Assembly (NCBI RefSeq): GCF_000069185.1
Contig: NC_010397.1
Coordinates: 4,650,001-4,714,000, forward strand
DNA from: Mycobacteroides abscessus ATCC 19977
Lineage (GTDB): Bacteria > Actinomycetota > Actinomycetes > Mycobacteriales > Mycobacteriaceae
Length of the DNA stretch: 64,000 nucleotides
Direction: 5' to 3'
In this document: in pieces, positions 8,324 to 16,975 of the stretch
Layout: each line of letters begins with the position of its first letter
How positions within the stretch are numbered: the stretch's first letter is position 1
The notes under the pieces: generated by a model
Told to the model about the DNA's origin: nothing
Database searches by the model: none
The model's input: the letters and a program-made list of their open reading frames with translations, nothing else
Translations under genes and position numbers: made by a program

Positions 8324-8806
8324 CTAAGCCTGCGTGGGGGGTTGCTGCACCGGAGCGGGCTGAAGCTGACCGGAAGCGATCGCCTCGGCGCGGCCCTTAA
8401 GTCCCTCGGCCAGATGTTCGAGCACCTGATTGGCGAGCTTCTTCACCATCGGCTTGGGGATCGGAAGCTTGGTTTCCACATCCATGTCGACCGTGAGTAG
8501 GCAGGTCTGCCCCATCGGCACGATCGAGAATGTCTGTTCCTGCTTCTCGAAGATGTCGCTCTCCAGCAGACGCGTCGCCACCTGGGCGGCGTTGAGGTAG
8601 GCGATCTCGGCGACATTCGTCGAGGACATGCCCGAGGTCTCCACCTTGAGCCGCACAATGTGTGGGCGACCGTCCGGGAGGCGCTGCAGAATGTCGACGC
8701 TGGCGATCTCTTTGTTCCACTCGGGGTACGCCTCGTAGTTGGTGACGATGGAGACGATCACCTGCGGCGGCGCGGCCACCTCGACGGTCTGACTGACGAC
8801 TGGCAT
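8324..8806 (-). CDS. SRPBCC (START/polyketide cyclase-like) family protein
   Basis: 160 residues. The pattern VEVAAPPQVIVSIVTNYEAYPEWN at the N-terminus is typical of the helix-grip SRPBCC fold, which has a deep hydrophobic pocket for lipids or polyketides. The C-terminal helix (about 115-145) completes the fold, and a short Pro/Gln-rich tail follows. It lies 4 bases after the epoxide-hydrolase-like gene, so the TetR-hydrolase-SRPBCC genes form one leftward operon. No catalytic residues can be assigned. It may carry or shield a hydrophobic ligand processed by the hydrolase. Confidence 0.85.
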   Translation of the reverse strand: MPVVSQTVEVAAPPQVIVSIVTNYEAYPEWNKEIASVDILQRLPDGRPHIVRLKVETSGMSSTNVAEIAYLNAAQVATRLLESDIFEKQEQTFSIVPMGQTCLLTVDMDVETKLPIPKPMVKKLANQVLEHLAEGLKGRAEAIASGQLQPAPVQQPPTQA

Positions 8807-8810
8807 TGGT

Positions 8811-9728
8811 TCACTCTACCTTTGAAGTTGGCGGGCCCAGGAACTCACGTACGAGCTCGTAGACCACATCCGGGCATTCCAGATGCACGAAATGCCCACC
8901 GCCATTGATGATTTCGACGCTGCGATCGGGCAGATCCGGACGCGCAGAATCTATCAGCCGATACGTCATGCACCCATCGTTGCGGCCATGCAGGTACAGC
9001 ATCGGCGTGCGCGCCCCATCCAGCAGCGAACGCTGCGTCGGCCAGTACTTCCGCGCCGGAAACAGCGCCCCGCGAATGTTCGCCCGGTAATAGCCGATGA
9101 CGGCCCGGCGGTTCCCTTTCTGCAACATCGCTTCACCGGTGTACAGCAGATCGGCACGCGCGTCGTATCCCGGCGACCACCGCCGCCAGTACAACCGCAG
9201 CAGCCAGGGCAATAACCACTCCGGCAGCAACGGAAGCTGGTGAAATAGCGTGTACCAGCTCATGAACAACTGTCGTGCGAGCACGGCGGGCCAACCGCCC
9301 GGTCCGATCGATGCCATATTCGATCCCAGAACCTCGAACGGCGGGACCGCCATCGTAACGATGCGAGCGAACGGCGACCGACCGCTGCGGGCCAGGGCAT
9401 TGCCCACCAGTGCGCCCCAATCGTGGCCGATGTATATCGCGCGCTCGTCGCCGCCCAGGACTGTGTGAATGTCCAAGACGTCCTGCATCAGGGCACCCAG
9501 GCCGTATTCGGCGTCGGCCGGTATTTCACTGGGCGCGTAGCCGCGGGTGAAAGGAGCCACCACACGCCACCCTTCGGCCCCCAGCCGCGGCCCCAGCAGA
9601 CGCCAGGTGTGCGCCGAGTCCGGGAAACCGTGTCCGCATATGACCAGCGGACCGTCCTGCGGCCCCCAGGCCAGCGCGCGCAATCTGACGTTGGGCAAGT
9701 CCAAGGTCAGATAGCAGTCAGCAGCCAC
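8811..9728 (-). CDS. Alpha/beta hydrolase, epoxide hydrolase-like
   Basis: 305 residues from a GTG 14 bases after the TetR stop. The oxyanion motif HGFPDS is at 33-38, the nucleophile elbow GHDWGA at 101-106 has Asp103 rather than Ser, and the catalytic His is in GGGHFVHLE (about 279). An Asp nucleophile is characteristic of epoxide hydrolases and haloalkane dehalogenases; the HGxP motif favours epoxide hydrolase. A cap domain fills about 130-230. It is sandwiched in an operon between a TetR regulator and an SRPBCC protein, suggesting detoxification or processing of a hydrophobic epoxide. Confidence 0.88.
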   Translation of the reverse strand: MAADCYLTLDLPNVRLRALAWGPQDGPLVICGHGFPDSAHTWRLLGPRLGAEGWRVVAPFTRGYAPSEIPADAEYGLGALMQDVLDIHTVLGGDERAIYIGHDWGALVGNALARSGRSPFARIVTMAVPPFEVLGSNMASIGPGGWPAVLARQLFMSWYTLFHQLPLLPEWLLPWLLRLYWRRWSPGYDARADLLYTGEAMLQKGNRRAVIGYYRANIRGALFPARKYWPTQRSLLDGARTPMLYLHGRNDGCMTYRLIDSARPDLPDRSVEIINGGGHFVHLECPDVVYELVREFLGPPTSKVE

Positions 9729-9742
9729 TACCGGTCCGTCAC

Positions 9743-10429
9743 TTAGCGCGCACCGTCAAGAGACGTCGCCGACGCGACACCCAGCGGATCATTGATCCGG
9801 GTTGCCTCGTCCCTGATCAGTCCACGCAGCAACGTGGTGCTGAATTCCACGGCGATCTCTTGGGCACTGCGGCGGCCGCTCGGATTGAGCCACCGGTACG
9901 AGCCCAGCACCATGCCGATATAGCCAAGTGCCATCACATGCGAATCGCACTCGACGAACTCTCCGCTGGCAATGCCCCGCTCGATGATGTTCTGAACCCG
10001 CTCCTGCACCATGTCTTCGCGCGTGCGTATCTCGGCGACCTGTTCAGGCGAGAGCCACTCCGACAGGAACGGGTTCTCCTGGAAGTAGACGGCTCCCTGC
10101 TCGCGATTCGAAAAGATGAGCGCGAGCATCCGGCTCGTGCATTGGTACAGCGACTCTCGCGCCGACCATCTTGGATCGTCCTGCAGGCAGGCCAGCGTTT
10201 CCTCGGCCGCCTTGAAATAGATTTCGTACAGGATGAGCGCCTTAGAGGCGAAGTAGTGGTACACGGTCGCTTTGTTCAGGCCGGCGACATCAGCGATATC
10301 GTCCATTCTGGTGCCGTGATAGCCACGCGCGGCGAACAGCTTGGATGCCACTGCCACCAACTCCTCGCGGCGGCCGGCACGGCGCTGCGACGAGCTGCCT
10401 GCTTTTGAAGCCTCGGGGACCGGTTGCAT
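9743..10429 (-). CDS. TetR-family regulator
   Basis: 228 residues. The N-terminal helix-turn-helix is at about 25-66 (MDDIADVAGLNKATVYHYF), followed by a helical ligand domain whose layout resembles the fatty-acid and KstR2-type TetR group. It is the first gene of the leftward operon with the epoxide-hydrolase-like and SRPBCC genes, and it diverges from the LtrA-like gene across about 150 bases. It probably represses its own operon. A KstR2-type operator was not found nearby. The inducing ligand is unknown. Confidence 0.9.
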   Translation of the reverse strand: MQPVPEASKAGSSSQRRAGRREELVAVASKLFAARGYHGTRMDDIADVAGLNKATVYHYFASKALILYEIYFKAAEETLACLQDDPRWSARESLYQCTSRMLALIFSNREQGAVYFQENPFLSEWLSPEQVAEIRTREDMVQERVQNIIERGIASGEFVECDSHVMALGYIGMVLGSYRWLNPSGRRSAQEIAVEFSTTLLRGLIRDEATRINDPLGVASATSLDGAR

Positions 10430-10580
10430 GGTGCCTCACTATATGCGCAGGCCCTCCACCTGCGGACGCAATCCCGATCAACTGGTTGGATTACTGCGTC
10501 ACCATGTTCGCCGGCTCGGCGCCGTTTCACACGTTAAGCTGCCGACGTCCACCGCCGTCTCCAGACCAGAAGGTAACCAC

Positions 10581-11768
10581 ATGATCGGGGGCCTGCGGGC
10601 CATGGTGTCCCGCGATCCGGCAGAGCCGCACCGCGCGTCCACCCCGCTAGAACTGCTATTCGACCTCGTCTTCGTGGTCGCGGTATCCCGCGCGTCAGGG
10701 AGCCTGCACCATTTCTGGGCCGAGGGCCATTTCACCCAGGGGCTCATCGGGTACGCGATGGGGTTCTTCGCCATCTGGTGGGCCTGGATGAACTTCACCT
10801 GGTTCGCCAGCGCCTTCGACACCGATGACTGGCTGTATCGATTGACGACCTTGGTGCAGATGGCCGGGGCACTGACCATCGCCGCCGGTGTCGAGCGGGC
10901 GATGACACAGGCCGACTTCGGGATCGTCATCGGCGGCTACGTGTTGATGCGCGTCGCGGCGGGCAGTCAATGGCTACGAGCAGCCGTCAGCGACCCCGCC
11001 ATGCGCGCCACCTGCCTGCGGTACGCGGCGGGTATCGCCGCCGTGCAGGCCGCCTGGGTGTGGTGGGGCGTGTGCGCACCCGAGCATGTGCGCTTCGGTT
11101 TGTTCATCGCGATCGCGCTTGCCGACATGTCGGTCCCGTTGTTCGCCGAGCGGGTGGCGCCGACTACCTGGCATCCCGTGCACATCGCCGAGCGCTATGG
11201 GCTGTTCACTCTGATCGTGCTGGGTGAATCCATTCTGGCGTCGGCGAATTCGATCATCGGCGGCGCCGAGGAGGCAGAGCACTCCGGCACCATGATCAGC
11301 ATCGCGGTGTCCGCCCTGACCATCGTGGCCGCGGTGTGGTGGATCTACTTCGACGAGGAGCAGGAGTGCGAGGATGCCTCGCTCCGCGCGAGCCTGCTGT
11401 GGGGATACAGCCACTACTTCATCTTCGCCTCCGTGGCCGCGATCTCAGCCGGCTTCGAAGTCGCGGTCGACCAGGGCCTGGGCAAGAGCCACCTCAGTGC
11501 CACCACCGCGGCGCTCACCATCACCGTCCCATTCGCCATCTATCTGGTACTGGCATGGCTGATCCTGCTTCTGCGCCGCCGCGATGCGGTGCTGAACATC
11601 GGGCTACCCGCGATCGCCCTTGCCGCCGTCGCGATTTCATCGATGCCCCACGCCCTGTATTGGCTTGCGGGATTGGCCGCGGTGGCGGCCGCACTGGTGA
11701 CGTGGCGGCGTGTCGAGGACACCGAATCGGCCTCCGCCGGGAGCTTGGCGCACTCCGAAGAGTCCTAG
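10581..11768 (+). CDS. Low-temperature-requirement A (LtrA) family membrane protein
   Basis: 395 residues from the ATG at 10581, with the purine-rich AGAAGGT upstream. Earlier in-frame starts would overlap the divergent TetR gene. The start TPLELLFDLVFVVAVSRAS is the LtrA family signature, and about ten hydrophobic helices follow, including GFFAIWWAWMNFTWFASAFDTDDW. LtrA-family proteins are widespread bacterial membrane proteins of unknown biochemical function. The last 4 bases overlap the end of the convergent small secreted protein gene. Confidence 0.88.
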   Translation: MIGGLRAMVSRDPAEPHRASTPLELLFDLVFVVAVSRASGSLHHFWAEGHFTQGLIGYAMGFFAIWWAWMNFTWFASAFDTDDWLYRLTTLVQMAGALTIAAGVERAMTQADFGIVIGGYVLMRVAAGSQWLRAAVSDPAMRATCLRYAAGIAAVQAAWVWWGVCAPEHVRFGLFIAIALADMSVPLFAERVAPTTWHPVHIAERYGLFTLIVLGESILASANSIIGGAEEAEHSGTMISIAVSALTIVAAVWWIYFDEEQECEDASLRASLLWGYSHYFIFASVAAISAGFEVAVDQGLGKSHLSATTAALTITVPFAIYLVLAWLILLLRRRDAVLNIGLPAIALAAVAISSMPHALYWLAGLAAVAAALVTWRRVEDTESASAGSLAHSEES

Positions 11769-12151
11769 CCCCCGGGGGCCGGGCACACCCGTTCCAGCGC
11801 GGCCATGGTGTTGACGGCCCGGGACATCTCCTCGCCTGGCGGCTCCAGCACACCGTCGACGGAGGTCGCGGCGGCCAACACATTGGCGTATCGCTCCGCG
11901 GCAGCCGCAGCCTCCAGGGCACGGTCACGCACGGCCGGATCCGAGGTATCGACCGCGGCTGTCCGCAGCAGCGCGGCTGTCGCCCGATTCCGCGTGACCG
12001 CGGTCTGCCGAACGGCTACTCCGTTCTCTTGTGATAACTGCCTGATCTGAACGCGCGCCCGATCCACCGAGGCACAGTCATGCGGCTCGGCGGTGGCCAC
12101 CGGGGTCAACAACGCCGCCCCGGCGACAAAAGCGCCCAGTAGCCCACGCAT
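11765..12151 (-). CDS. Small secreted protein of unknown function
   Basis: 128 residues beginning with a signal peptide (MRGLLGAFVAGAALLTPVATA, probable cleavage after about residue 21). The mature part is helical and Ala/Arg/Glu-rich, with cysteines near the start and end (HDCASV and ERVCPA) that could form one disulfide. No family was recognised. It stands alone between the convergent LtrA gene and the pntB 3' end, with a long hairpin upstream. The product is probably exported by Sec. Confidence 0.7.
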   Translation of the reverse strand: MRGLLGAFVAGAALLTPVATAEPHDCASVDRARVQIRQLSQENGVAVRQTAVTRNRATAALLRTAAVDTSDPAVRDRALEAAAAAERYANVLAAATSVDGVLEPPGEEMSRAVNTMAALERVCPAPGG

Positions 12152-12166
12152 AACCCCTTCATACGC

Positions 12167-12222
12167 CGAGTGGGAACCTCACGCGGATTTCCGGCCGGAT
12201 TTCCGCGTGAGATTCCCACTCG
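12167..12222. terminator. Long hairpin downstream of pntB
   Basis: Arms 12167-12187 and 12202-12222 are inverted repeats matching at 20 of 21 positions around a 14-base centre holding the palindrome CCGGCCGG. Outer blocks AACCCCTT (12152-12159) and AAGGGGTT (about 12229-12236) extend the symmetry. It sits 17 bases after the pntB stop, so it most likely ends transcription of the pnt operon. No U-tract is obvious, as is common in mycobacteria. Confidence 0.65.
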
Positions 12223-12239
12223 ATGGCAAAGGGGTTGGG

Positions 12240-13685
12240 CTACAGCGCCTTCAGTTCTTCGATGACCGCAGACACCGACTTCTTGGCGTCCCCGAAGAGC
12301 ATCGAGGTCTGTGGCTGGAAGAACAACGGGTTCTCGATGCCTGCGTAGCCCGAGCTCATCGAACGTTTCAGCACGATCACCGACCGCGACTCGTCCACGT
12401 TCAGGATCGGCATGCCGTGGATCGGGCTGGACGGGTCGTTGCGTGCCGCCGGGTTGGTGACGTCATTGGCGCCGATCACGATGGTGACATCGGTGCGGTT
12501 GAACTCGCCGTTGATGTCGTCCATTTCCTTCATCGCGTCGTACTCGACATCGGCCTCGGCCAGCAGCACGTTCATGTGTCCAGGCATGCGTCCGGCGACC
12601 GGGTGAATGGCGTACTTGACCTCGACACCCTTGCTCTCCAGCAGATCCGCCATCTCCTTGACGGTGTGCTGGGCCTGTGCGACGGCCAGGCCGTACCCGG
12701 GCACCACGATCACCTGGTTGGCGTAAGCCATCTGGATGGCGGCGTCGGAAGCCGACGTCGCCTTGACGGTGCCCTGCTCGGCCGCACCACCTGCGGCGCC
12801 CGCGTCACTGCCGCCGAACGAACCGAACACGATAGCCGGAATCGAACGGTTCATCGCGACGGCCATCAGGTTGGTCAGGATCGAACCCGACGCGCCGACG
12901 ATCATGCCGGCCACGATCATGGCGGTGTTGTTCAGCGCCAAACCTGCTGCGGCAGCTGACAAACCGGTCATGGCGTTGAGCAGTGAGATGACCACCGGCA
13001 TATCGGCACCGCCGATCGGGAACACCACGAACAGACCCATCACACCGGCGAACACCAGCACCGCGACGATCCACCACACCGGCAGACCCGGGTGCAGTCC
13101 GATGTAGACCGCGGTACCGACGGCGGCCAGCAGCAGCACAATGTTGGAGGCCTGGAAAAGCTTGGCCGAAGCGACAAGCCGCTTCTCCACATTCTTCGGG
13201 ATGGACTCCTGCAGTTTGGCGAAGGCCACCAGCGAGCCCCAGAACGACACCGAGCCGATGATCGCGGCGAACAGCGATCCGACCACCAGCGCCACAGTCG
13301 GCGACTGGTCCGGCTTGAACTCCGAAAAGCCCTTGGTCTCAATGAATTCCGACCAGGCGATAAGTGCCACGGTGCCGCCACCGACGCCGTTGAACAACGC
13401 CACCAGCTGCGGCATGGCGGTCATCTTGGTCTTCAGCGCGGGCGGGATACCCAACACAACGCCAATTCCCAGTCCGGCACCGATCAGAATCCAGTCGAGC
13501 GTGGTCGCGCTCTCGCTGACCTTGATCAGCGTGGCGAGCACCGCGATGCCCATACCGACGGCGGCGATCCAGTTACCGCGAACTGCGGTCTTAGGCCCGG
13601 TCAGCCCGGACAGACCGTAGATGAAGAGGGCGAACGCGGCGATGTAGAGAACATCGACGATGTAGTTGAGGCTTTCGCTGCTCAC
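12240..13685 (-). CDS. pntB: NAD(P) transhydrogenase beta subunit
   Basis: 481 residues. Domain II supplies about eight or nine membrane helices (1-270). The NADP(H)-binding domain III at about 300-481 has VIVVPGYGLAVAQAQ, GRMPGHMNVLLAEA, VIGANDVTNP and SRSVIVLKRSMSSGYAG. The complex uses the proton gradient to reduce NADP+ with NADH. It overlaps pntAB by 4 bases. The three-gene split (pntAA, pntAB, pntB) is the form found in mycobacteria. Confidence 0.97.
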   Translation of the reverse strand: MSSESLNYIVDVLYIAAFALFIYGLSGLTGPKTAVRGNWIAAVGMGIAVLATLIKVSESATTLDWILIGAGLGIGVVLGIPPALKTKMTAMPQLVALFNGVGGGTVALIAWSEFIETKGFSEFKPDQSPTVALVVGSLFAAIIGSVSFWGSLVAFAKLQESIPKNVEKRLVASAKLFQASNIVLLLAAVGTAVYIGLHPGLPVWWIVAVLVFAGVMGLFVVFPIGGADMPVVISLLNAMTGLSAAAAGLALNNTAMIVAGMIVGASGSILTNLMAVAMNRSIPAIVFGSFGGSDAGAAGGAAEQGTVKATSASDAAIQMAYANQVIVVPGYGLAVAQAQHTVKEMADLLESKGVEVKYAIHPVAGRMPGHMNVLLAEADVEYDAMKEMDDINGEFNRTDVTIVIGANDVTNPAARNDPSSPIHGMPILNVDESRSVIVLKRSMSSGYAGIENPLFFQPQTSMLFGDAKKSVSAVIEELKAL

Positions 13686-14011
13686 TTGGCCGCCTCCTTC
13701 TGCTGTTCAGACTGTGCTGGCTTCTTGGACTTGAACATGCCCAGCATGCGGTCGGTCACCAGGAAGCCACCGATCACGTTCAGGGTTCCGAAGATCAGCG
13801 CGACAAACGCGATGACGCGGGTGCCCCAGCTGGCATCGGCAGGCAGGTTGCCCAGCACGATCAGCGCACCCAGCACCACGATGCCGTGAATGGCGTTGGT
13901 GCCAGACATCAGCGGTGTGTGCAAGGTGTTGGGCACCTTGGAGATAACGGCAAATCCGACGAACCCGGCAAGCACCAGGATCGCGATGTTGGCCAACAGC
14001 TGTCCGTACAT
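13682..14011 (-). CDS. pntAB: NAD(P) transhydrogenase alpha subunit, membrane part
   Basis: 109 residues with three or four hydrophobic helices (NIAILVLAGFVGFAVIS, GIVVLGALIVLG, IAFVALIFGTLNVIGGFLV). This corresponds to the C-terminal membrane domain of fused PntA proteins, encoded separately here. It follows pntAA by 2 bases and overlaps pntB by 4 bases, so the subunits are made together. It forms part of the proton channel with the PntB membrane domain. Confidence 0.95.
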   Translation of the reverse strand: MYGQLLANIAILVLAGFVGFAVISKVPNTLHTPLMSGTNAIHGIVVLGALIVLGNLPADASWGTRVIAFVALIFGTLNVIGGFLVTDRMLGMFKSKKPAQSEQQKEAAK

Positions 14012-14013
14012 GT

Positions 14014-15102
14014 CTAGGAGACCTCCCGGGTGACGCAGGAGCCCGCGACGATCTCGTCATCGAAGTCGGGCGCCAGGGCGCCGTCCTTGATGAGGAGCTC
14101 GAGAACGGACGTGATGTTCTTGGCATACAGCTCGCTGGCGTGCTCGGGCATGGTGGCCGGCAGGTTCAGGGGCGAGGCGATGGTGACGCCGTGCTTGACG
14201 ACGGTCTGCCCCGGCTCGGTGAGCTCACAGTTGCCGCCGGTCTCACCGGCGAGATCGACGACCACCGATCCCGGCTTCATGCCTTGCACGGCCGCGGCGG
14301 TCACCAGACGCGGCGCCGGGCGTCCCGGCACCAGTGCGGTGGTGATGACGACATCGAATCCCTTGATGGCGTCTTCGAGCGCCTGCTGCTGCTTTTGGCG
14401 CTCTTCATCGGTCAGCTCGCGGGCGTACCCGCCCTCCCCGGCCGCGTCGATGCCCAGATCGAGCCACTGGGCACCCACCGACCGGACCTGGTCGGCCACC
14501 TCGGGCCGCACGTCGTAGCCGGTGGTGCGCGCACCGAGCCGCTTGGCGGTGGCCAGGGCCTGCAGGCCCGCGACGCCGACGCCGAGAACCAGCACCAGTG
14601 CCGGCTTCACGGTCCCGGCAGCGGTGGTCAGCATCGGGAAGAAACGGGTCGACTCCGAAGCCGCCACGAGCACCGACTTGTAGCCGGCAACATTGGCCTG
14701 CGATGACAACGCGTCCATCACCTGGGCCCGCGAGATACGCGGAATGGCTTCCACCGCAAAGGCTTGCACGCCCGCGCTCCTGAGCGCACCGATGCTGTTC
14801 TCGGCATTGCGCGGCGCCAGGAAGCCGATCAGGGTCTGTCCCTGCCGCAGGCGAGCGACCTCGGCGGCGGTGGGCGGCGCCACCTTCACCACGACATCCG
14901 CGGACCACGCATCGCCCACGGTCGCCCCCGCTTCGGTGTACAGCTCGTCCGGCAGCAGGGCGCGCTCTCCTGCACCACTTTCTATGACGATGTTCACACC
15001 CTTGCCAATCAGGCCGGCGATCGCCTTCGGTACCAGCGCGACCCGGCGCTCGTCCTCACCTGACTCTCGGACAACTCCGATAGTGACTGGTTGATCGGTC
15101 AT
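14014..15102 (-). CDS. pntAA: NAD(P) transhydrogenase alpha subunit, NAD-binding part
   Basis: 362 residues. The N-terminus IGVVRESGEDERRVALVP is the alanine dehydrogenase/PNT signature. SSQANVAGYKSVL marks the NAD-site loop, and the Rossmann motif LGVGVAGLQALATAKRLGA (about 173-191) is followed by YDVRPE. It binds NAD(H) in the cytoplasm and delivers hydride to NADP+ on PntB. First gene of pntAA-pntAB-pntB; a 12-bp palindrome lies about 90 bases upstream. It may balance NADPH for the lipid and redox enzymes nearby. Confidence 0.97.
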   Translation of the reverse strand: MTDQPVTIGVVRESGEDERRVALVPKAIAGLIGKGVNIVIESGAGERALLPDELYTEAGATVGDAWSADVVVKVAPPTAAEVARLRQGQTLIGFLAPRNAENSIGALRSAGVQAFAVEAIPRISRAQVMDALSSQANVAGYKSVLVAASESTRFFPMLTTAAGTVKPALVLVLGVGVAGLQALATAKRLGARTTGYDVRPEVADQVRSVGAQWLDLGIDAAGEGGYARELTDEERQKQQQALEDAIKGFDVVITTALVPGRPAPRLVTAAAVQGMKPGSVVVDLAGETGGNCELTEPGQTVVKHGVTIASPLNLPATMPEHASELYAKNITSVLELLIKDGALAPDFDDEIVAGSCVTREVS

Positions 15103-15190
15103 CTACTCGCCCTTCACCCTGTTCAATGCTCTTCGCGCAAGCGCTCATCGCCGTGGTGCAGCATGCCGACGGATACTAAGGAAAGGCATG

Positions 15191-15202
15191 CTTGTTAACA
15201 AG
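15191..15202. promoter_or_regulatory. 12-bp perfect palindrome upstream of pntAA
   Basis: CTTGTTAACAAG is a perfect palindrome in the 131-base gap before pntAA, within an AT-rich stretch (about 15180-15240). The upstream neighbour ends at 15234 on the same strand, so the gap must hold the pnt promoter if pnt is transcribed separately. It is an operator candidate; the regulator is unknown. Confidence 0.4.
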
Positions 15203-15233
15203 TCTTCCGTTTTTGTAAATACTGCAAAGGTCG

Positions 15234-16259
15234 TTAACCAGGGCAAGGACCAGGATCCGGAACCCGTTCCGACTCCCTCGGCGGTCCCGGCGGGGTGCCA
15301 TCACCGAACGGGCGACCACCCAACTTCTCGCGCCCGTGCACGGTGCCCCAGCCGCTCAAATCCGGCCCCTTGGGGACGACGCGCGTGGGGTTGATGTCGG
15401 CATGCACCACGTAGTAGTGCTCTTTGATCTGTCCGAAATCAACGGTGTCGCCAAAGCCGGGTGTCTGATATAAGTCGCGCGCGTAGGCCCACAACACCGG
15501 GATTTCGGTCAGCTTCTCACGATTGCATTTGAAGTGTCCGTGGTAGACGGGATCGAAGCGAACCAGGGTGGTGAACAGCCGCACATCTGCCTCGGTGATG
15601 GTGTCACCTACCAGATAACGTTGTCCGGCAAGCCTTTCCGACAGCCAATCCAGCGCGGCGAACAGTCGATCGTAGGCGGCGTCATAAGCGGCCTGATCAC
15701 CGGCGAAACCGCAGCGGTACACCCCGTTGTTGACTTCGGTGTAGACGCGGCGGTTTACCTCGTCGATTTCTGGGCGCAAGTCCGCGGGGTACAACTGCGG
15801 CGCACCCGCGCGGTGATATTCGGCCCACTCGGTGGAGAAGTCCAGCGTCATCTGCGCATAGTCATTGGTGACGACCTCACCGGTGGACTCCTCGACTACG
15901 GCAGGCACGGTGATGCCGCGCGGGTAGTCCGGATACCGCTTGAGGTAGGCGTCACGCAGAAAGTGGATGCCCAGGACCGGGTCGACTCCACCCGGGTCAA
16001 GATCGAAGGTCCAGCTGCGCTTGTCATGGGTAGGCCCGCAAAGTCCCAGTGACAAAACATCTTCCAACCCGAGGAGCCGGCGCACGATCAGCGTCCGATT
16101 TGCCCAGGGACAGGCACGTGCCGCAACGAGTCGATACCTCCCGGGTTCCACGGGATAACCGTCACGACCGTCCGCGGTGATCCGCGTGTTGATGTAGTTG
16201 GTGTCCCGCTTGAACTCACCGGGCTCGACGTACTTGGTGTTCTCCGGGTTCTGGCTCAC
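15234..16259 (-). CDS. Glutathionyl-hydroquinone reductase-like protein (omega-type GST)
   Basis: 341 residues. The thioredoxin-like N-terminal domain has the catalytic motif CPWANR with Cys50, and the helical GST C-domain holds VYRCGFAGDQAAYD and LGDTITEADVRLF-like segments. These features mark the ECM4/YqjG family, which reduces glutathionyl-hydroquinones and related adducts using a thiol cofactor. Mycobacteria make mycothiol rather than glutathione, so a mycothiol-dependent reaction is a reasonable inference. A Pro/Gly-rich tail (about 310-341) is unusual. It lies 41 bases downstream of the lipoprotein gene and may be in that operon. Confidence 0.88.
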   Translation of the reverse strand: MSQNPENTKYVEPGEFKRDTNYINTRITADGRDGYPVEPGRYRLVAARACPWANRTLIVRRLLGLEDVLSLGLCGPTHDKRSWTFDLDPGGVDPVLGIHFLRDAYLKRYPDYPRGITVPAVVEESTGEVVTNDYAQMTLDFSTEWAEYHRAGAPQLYPADLRPEIDEVNRRVYTEVNNGVYRCGFAGDQAAYDAAYDRLFAALDWLSERLAGQRYLVGDTITEADVRLFTTLVRFDPVYHGHFKCNREKLTEIPVLWAYARDLYQTPGFGDTVDFGQIKEHYYVVHADINPTRVVPKGPDLSGWGTVHGREKLGGRPFGDGTPPGPPRESERVPDPGPCPG

Positions 16260-16300
16260 ACGTCCCAGTCTGGCACCGTCCGCGGTTCAGGCAACGTCCT

Positions 16301-16975
16301 TCAGCGCGCCGATCCGTCAGGTTCGCCCTTCTCGTCCAACGGCCGGCCGCCCTTCACACCCTGGACGATCCCCAACGGAAATGCCGATGTCGCATTGACA
16401 CCAGCAGTAGCCGCGCCGGGTATCGCCAAACACGTGGTTTCCAGCGGCACGCTCGGTAGATCCGGCCAGCCCCTATCCGAGTGATATCGCGCGAAGGCGT
16501 TGATCTCCATGTTGACCATCCCCTGTCCGTCCGGGTCGGGCGCCACACGGTAGGCCGTCAGCTGTGCGATGGCGGCATTCTCGGGGTCGGTCGGCGACTT
16601 TTCGAGATTCACTTCCACACCAGACAGGGTCTGGGGTGCACTCGCCGACGACATGGGCCGCGCCACGGAACCGCAGTGGGCATAGGTCAGCACCCATCCG
16701 TTCTGTAGGGCCTTCTGTGTCTCTCGGGTGACAACGTCCAATGGATCACTGTGTGTGACAGATGCAGTCCTGACCACCGACTCACGTGAGATGTTGTTCA
16801 GCCCGTTGTACGAACTGCGGTACGTCTTGGCAGGAGCGACCCAGGCGTCCGCCGCCAGTCGCGCAGATCGTGCCGCATCCACGTCGTTGGGTTCGAAGGT
16901 CTCGGGGTGCTTCGGGCATGACGCAGCTAGTACAAACACCAGCAGCAGAGCCGGAGCAAGTCTTAGACCCTTCAC
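16301..16975 (-). CDS. Putative lipoprotein, partner of the C39-like peptidase protein
   Basis: 224 residues. A signal sequence MKGLRLAPALLLVFVLAASC ends in a weak lipobox (LAASC, Cys20). The mature protein has no recognised family, but shows a compact pattern with two further cysteines (AHCGSV, ETTCLA). The ATG shares ATGA with the stop of the 526-residue peptidase-like gene, so the two are translated together. Position directly after a probable secreted effector suggests an immunity or accessory role at the cell envelope. That is inference only. Confidence 0.7.
   Translation of the reverse strand: MKGLRLAPALLLVFVLAASCPKHPETFEPNDVDAARSARLAADAWVAPAKTYRSSYNGLNNISRESVVRTASVTHSDPLDVVTRETQKALQNGWVLTYAHCGSVARPMSSASAPQTLSGVEVNLEKSPTDPENAAIAQLTAYRVAPDPDGQGMVNMEINAFARYHSDRGWPDLPSVPLETTCLAIPGAATAGVNATSAFPLGIVQGVKGGRPLDEKGEPDGSAR

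Noticed and set aside
10341..10580. N-terminal extension of the LtrA-family protein
   Set aside because: Overlaps the divergent TetR gene; the LtrA signature begins only about 20 residues after the ATG at 10581.
13092..13889. A 265-codon plus-strand frame opposite pntB/pntAB
   Set aside because: Lies on the complement of conserved transhydrogenase genes and has no own ribosome site or family motif.
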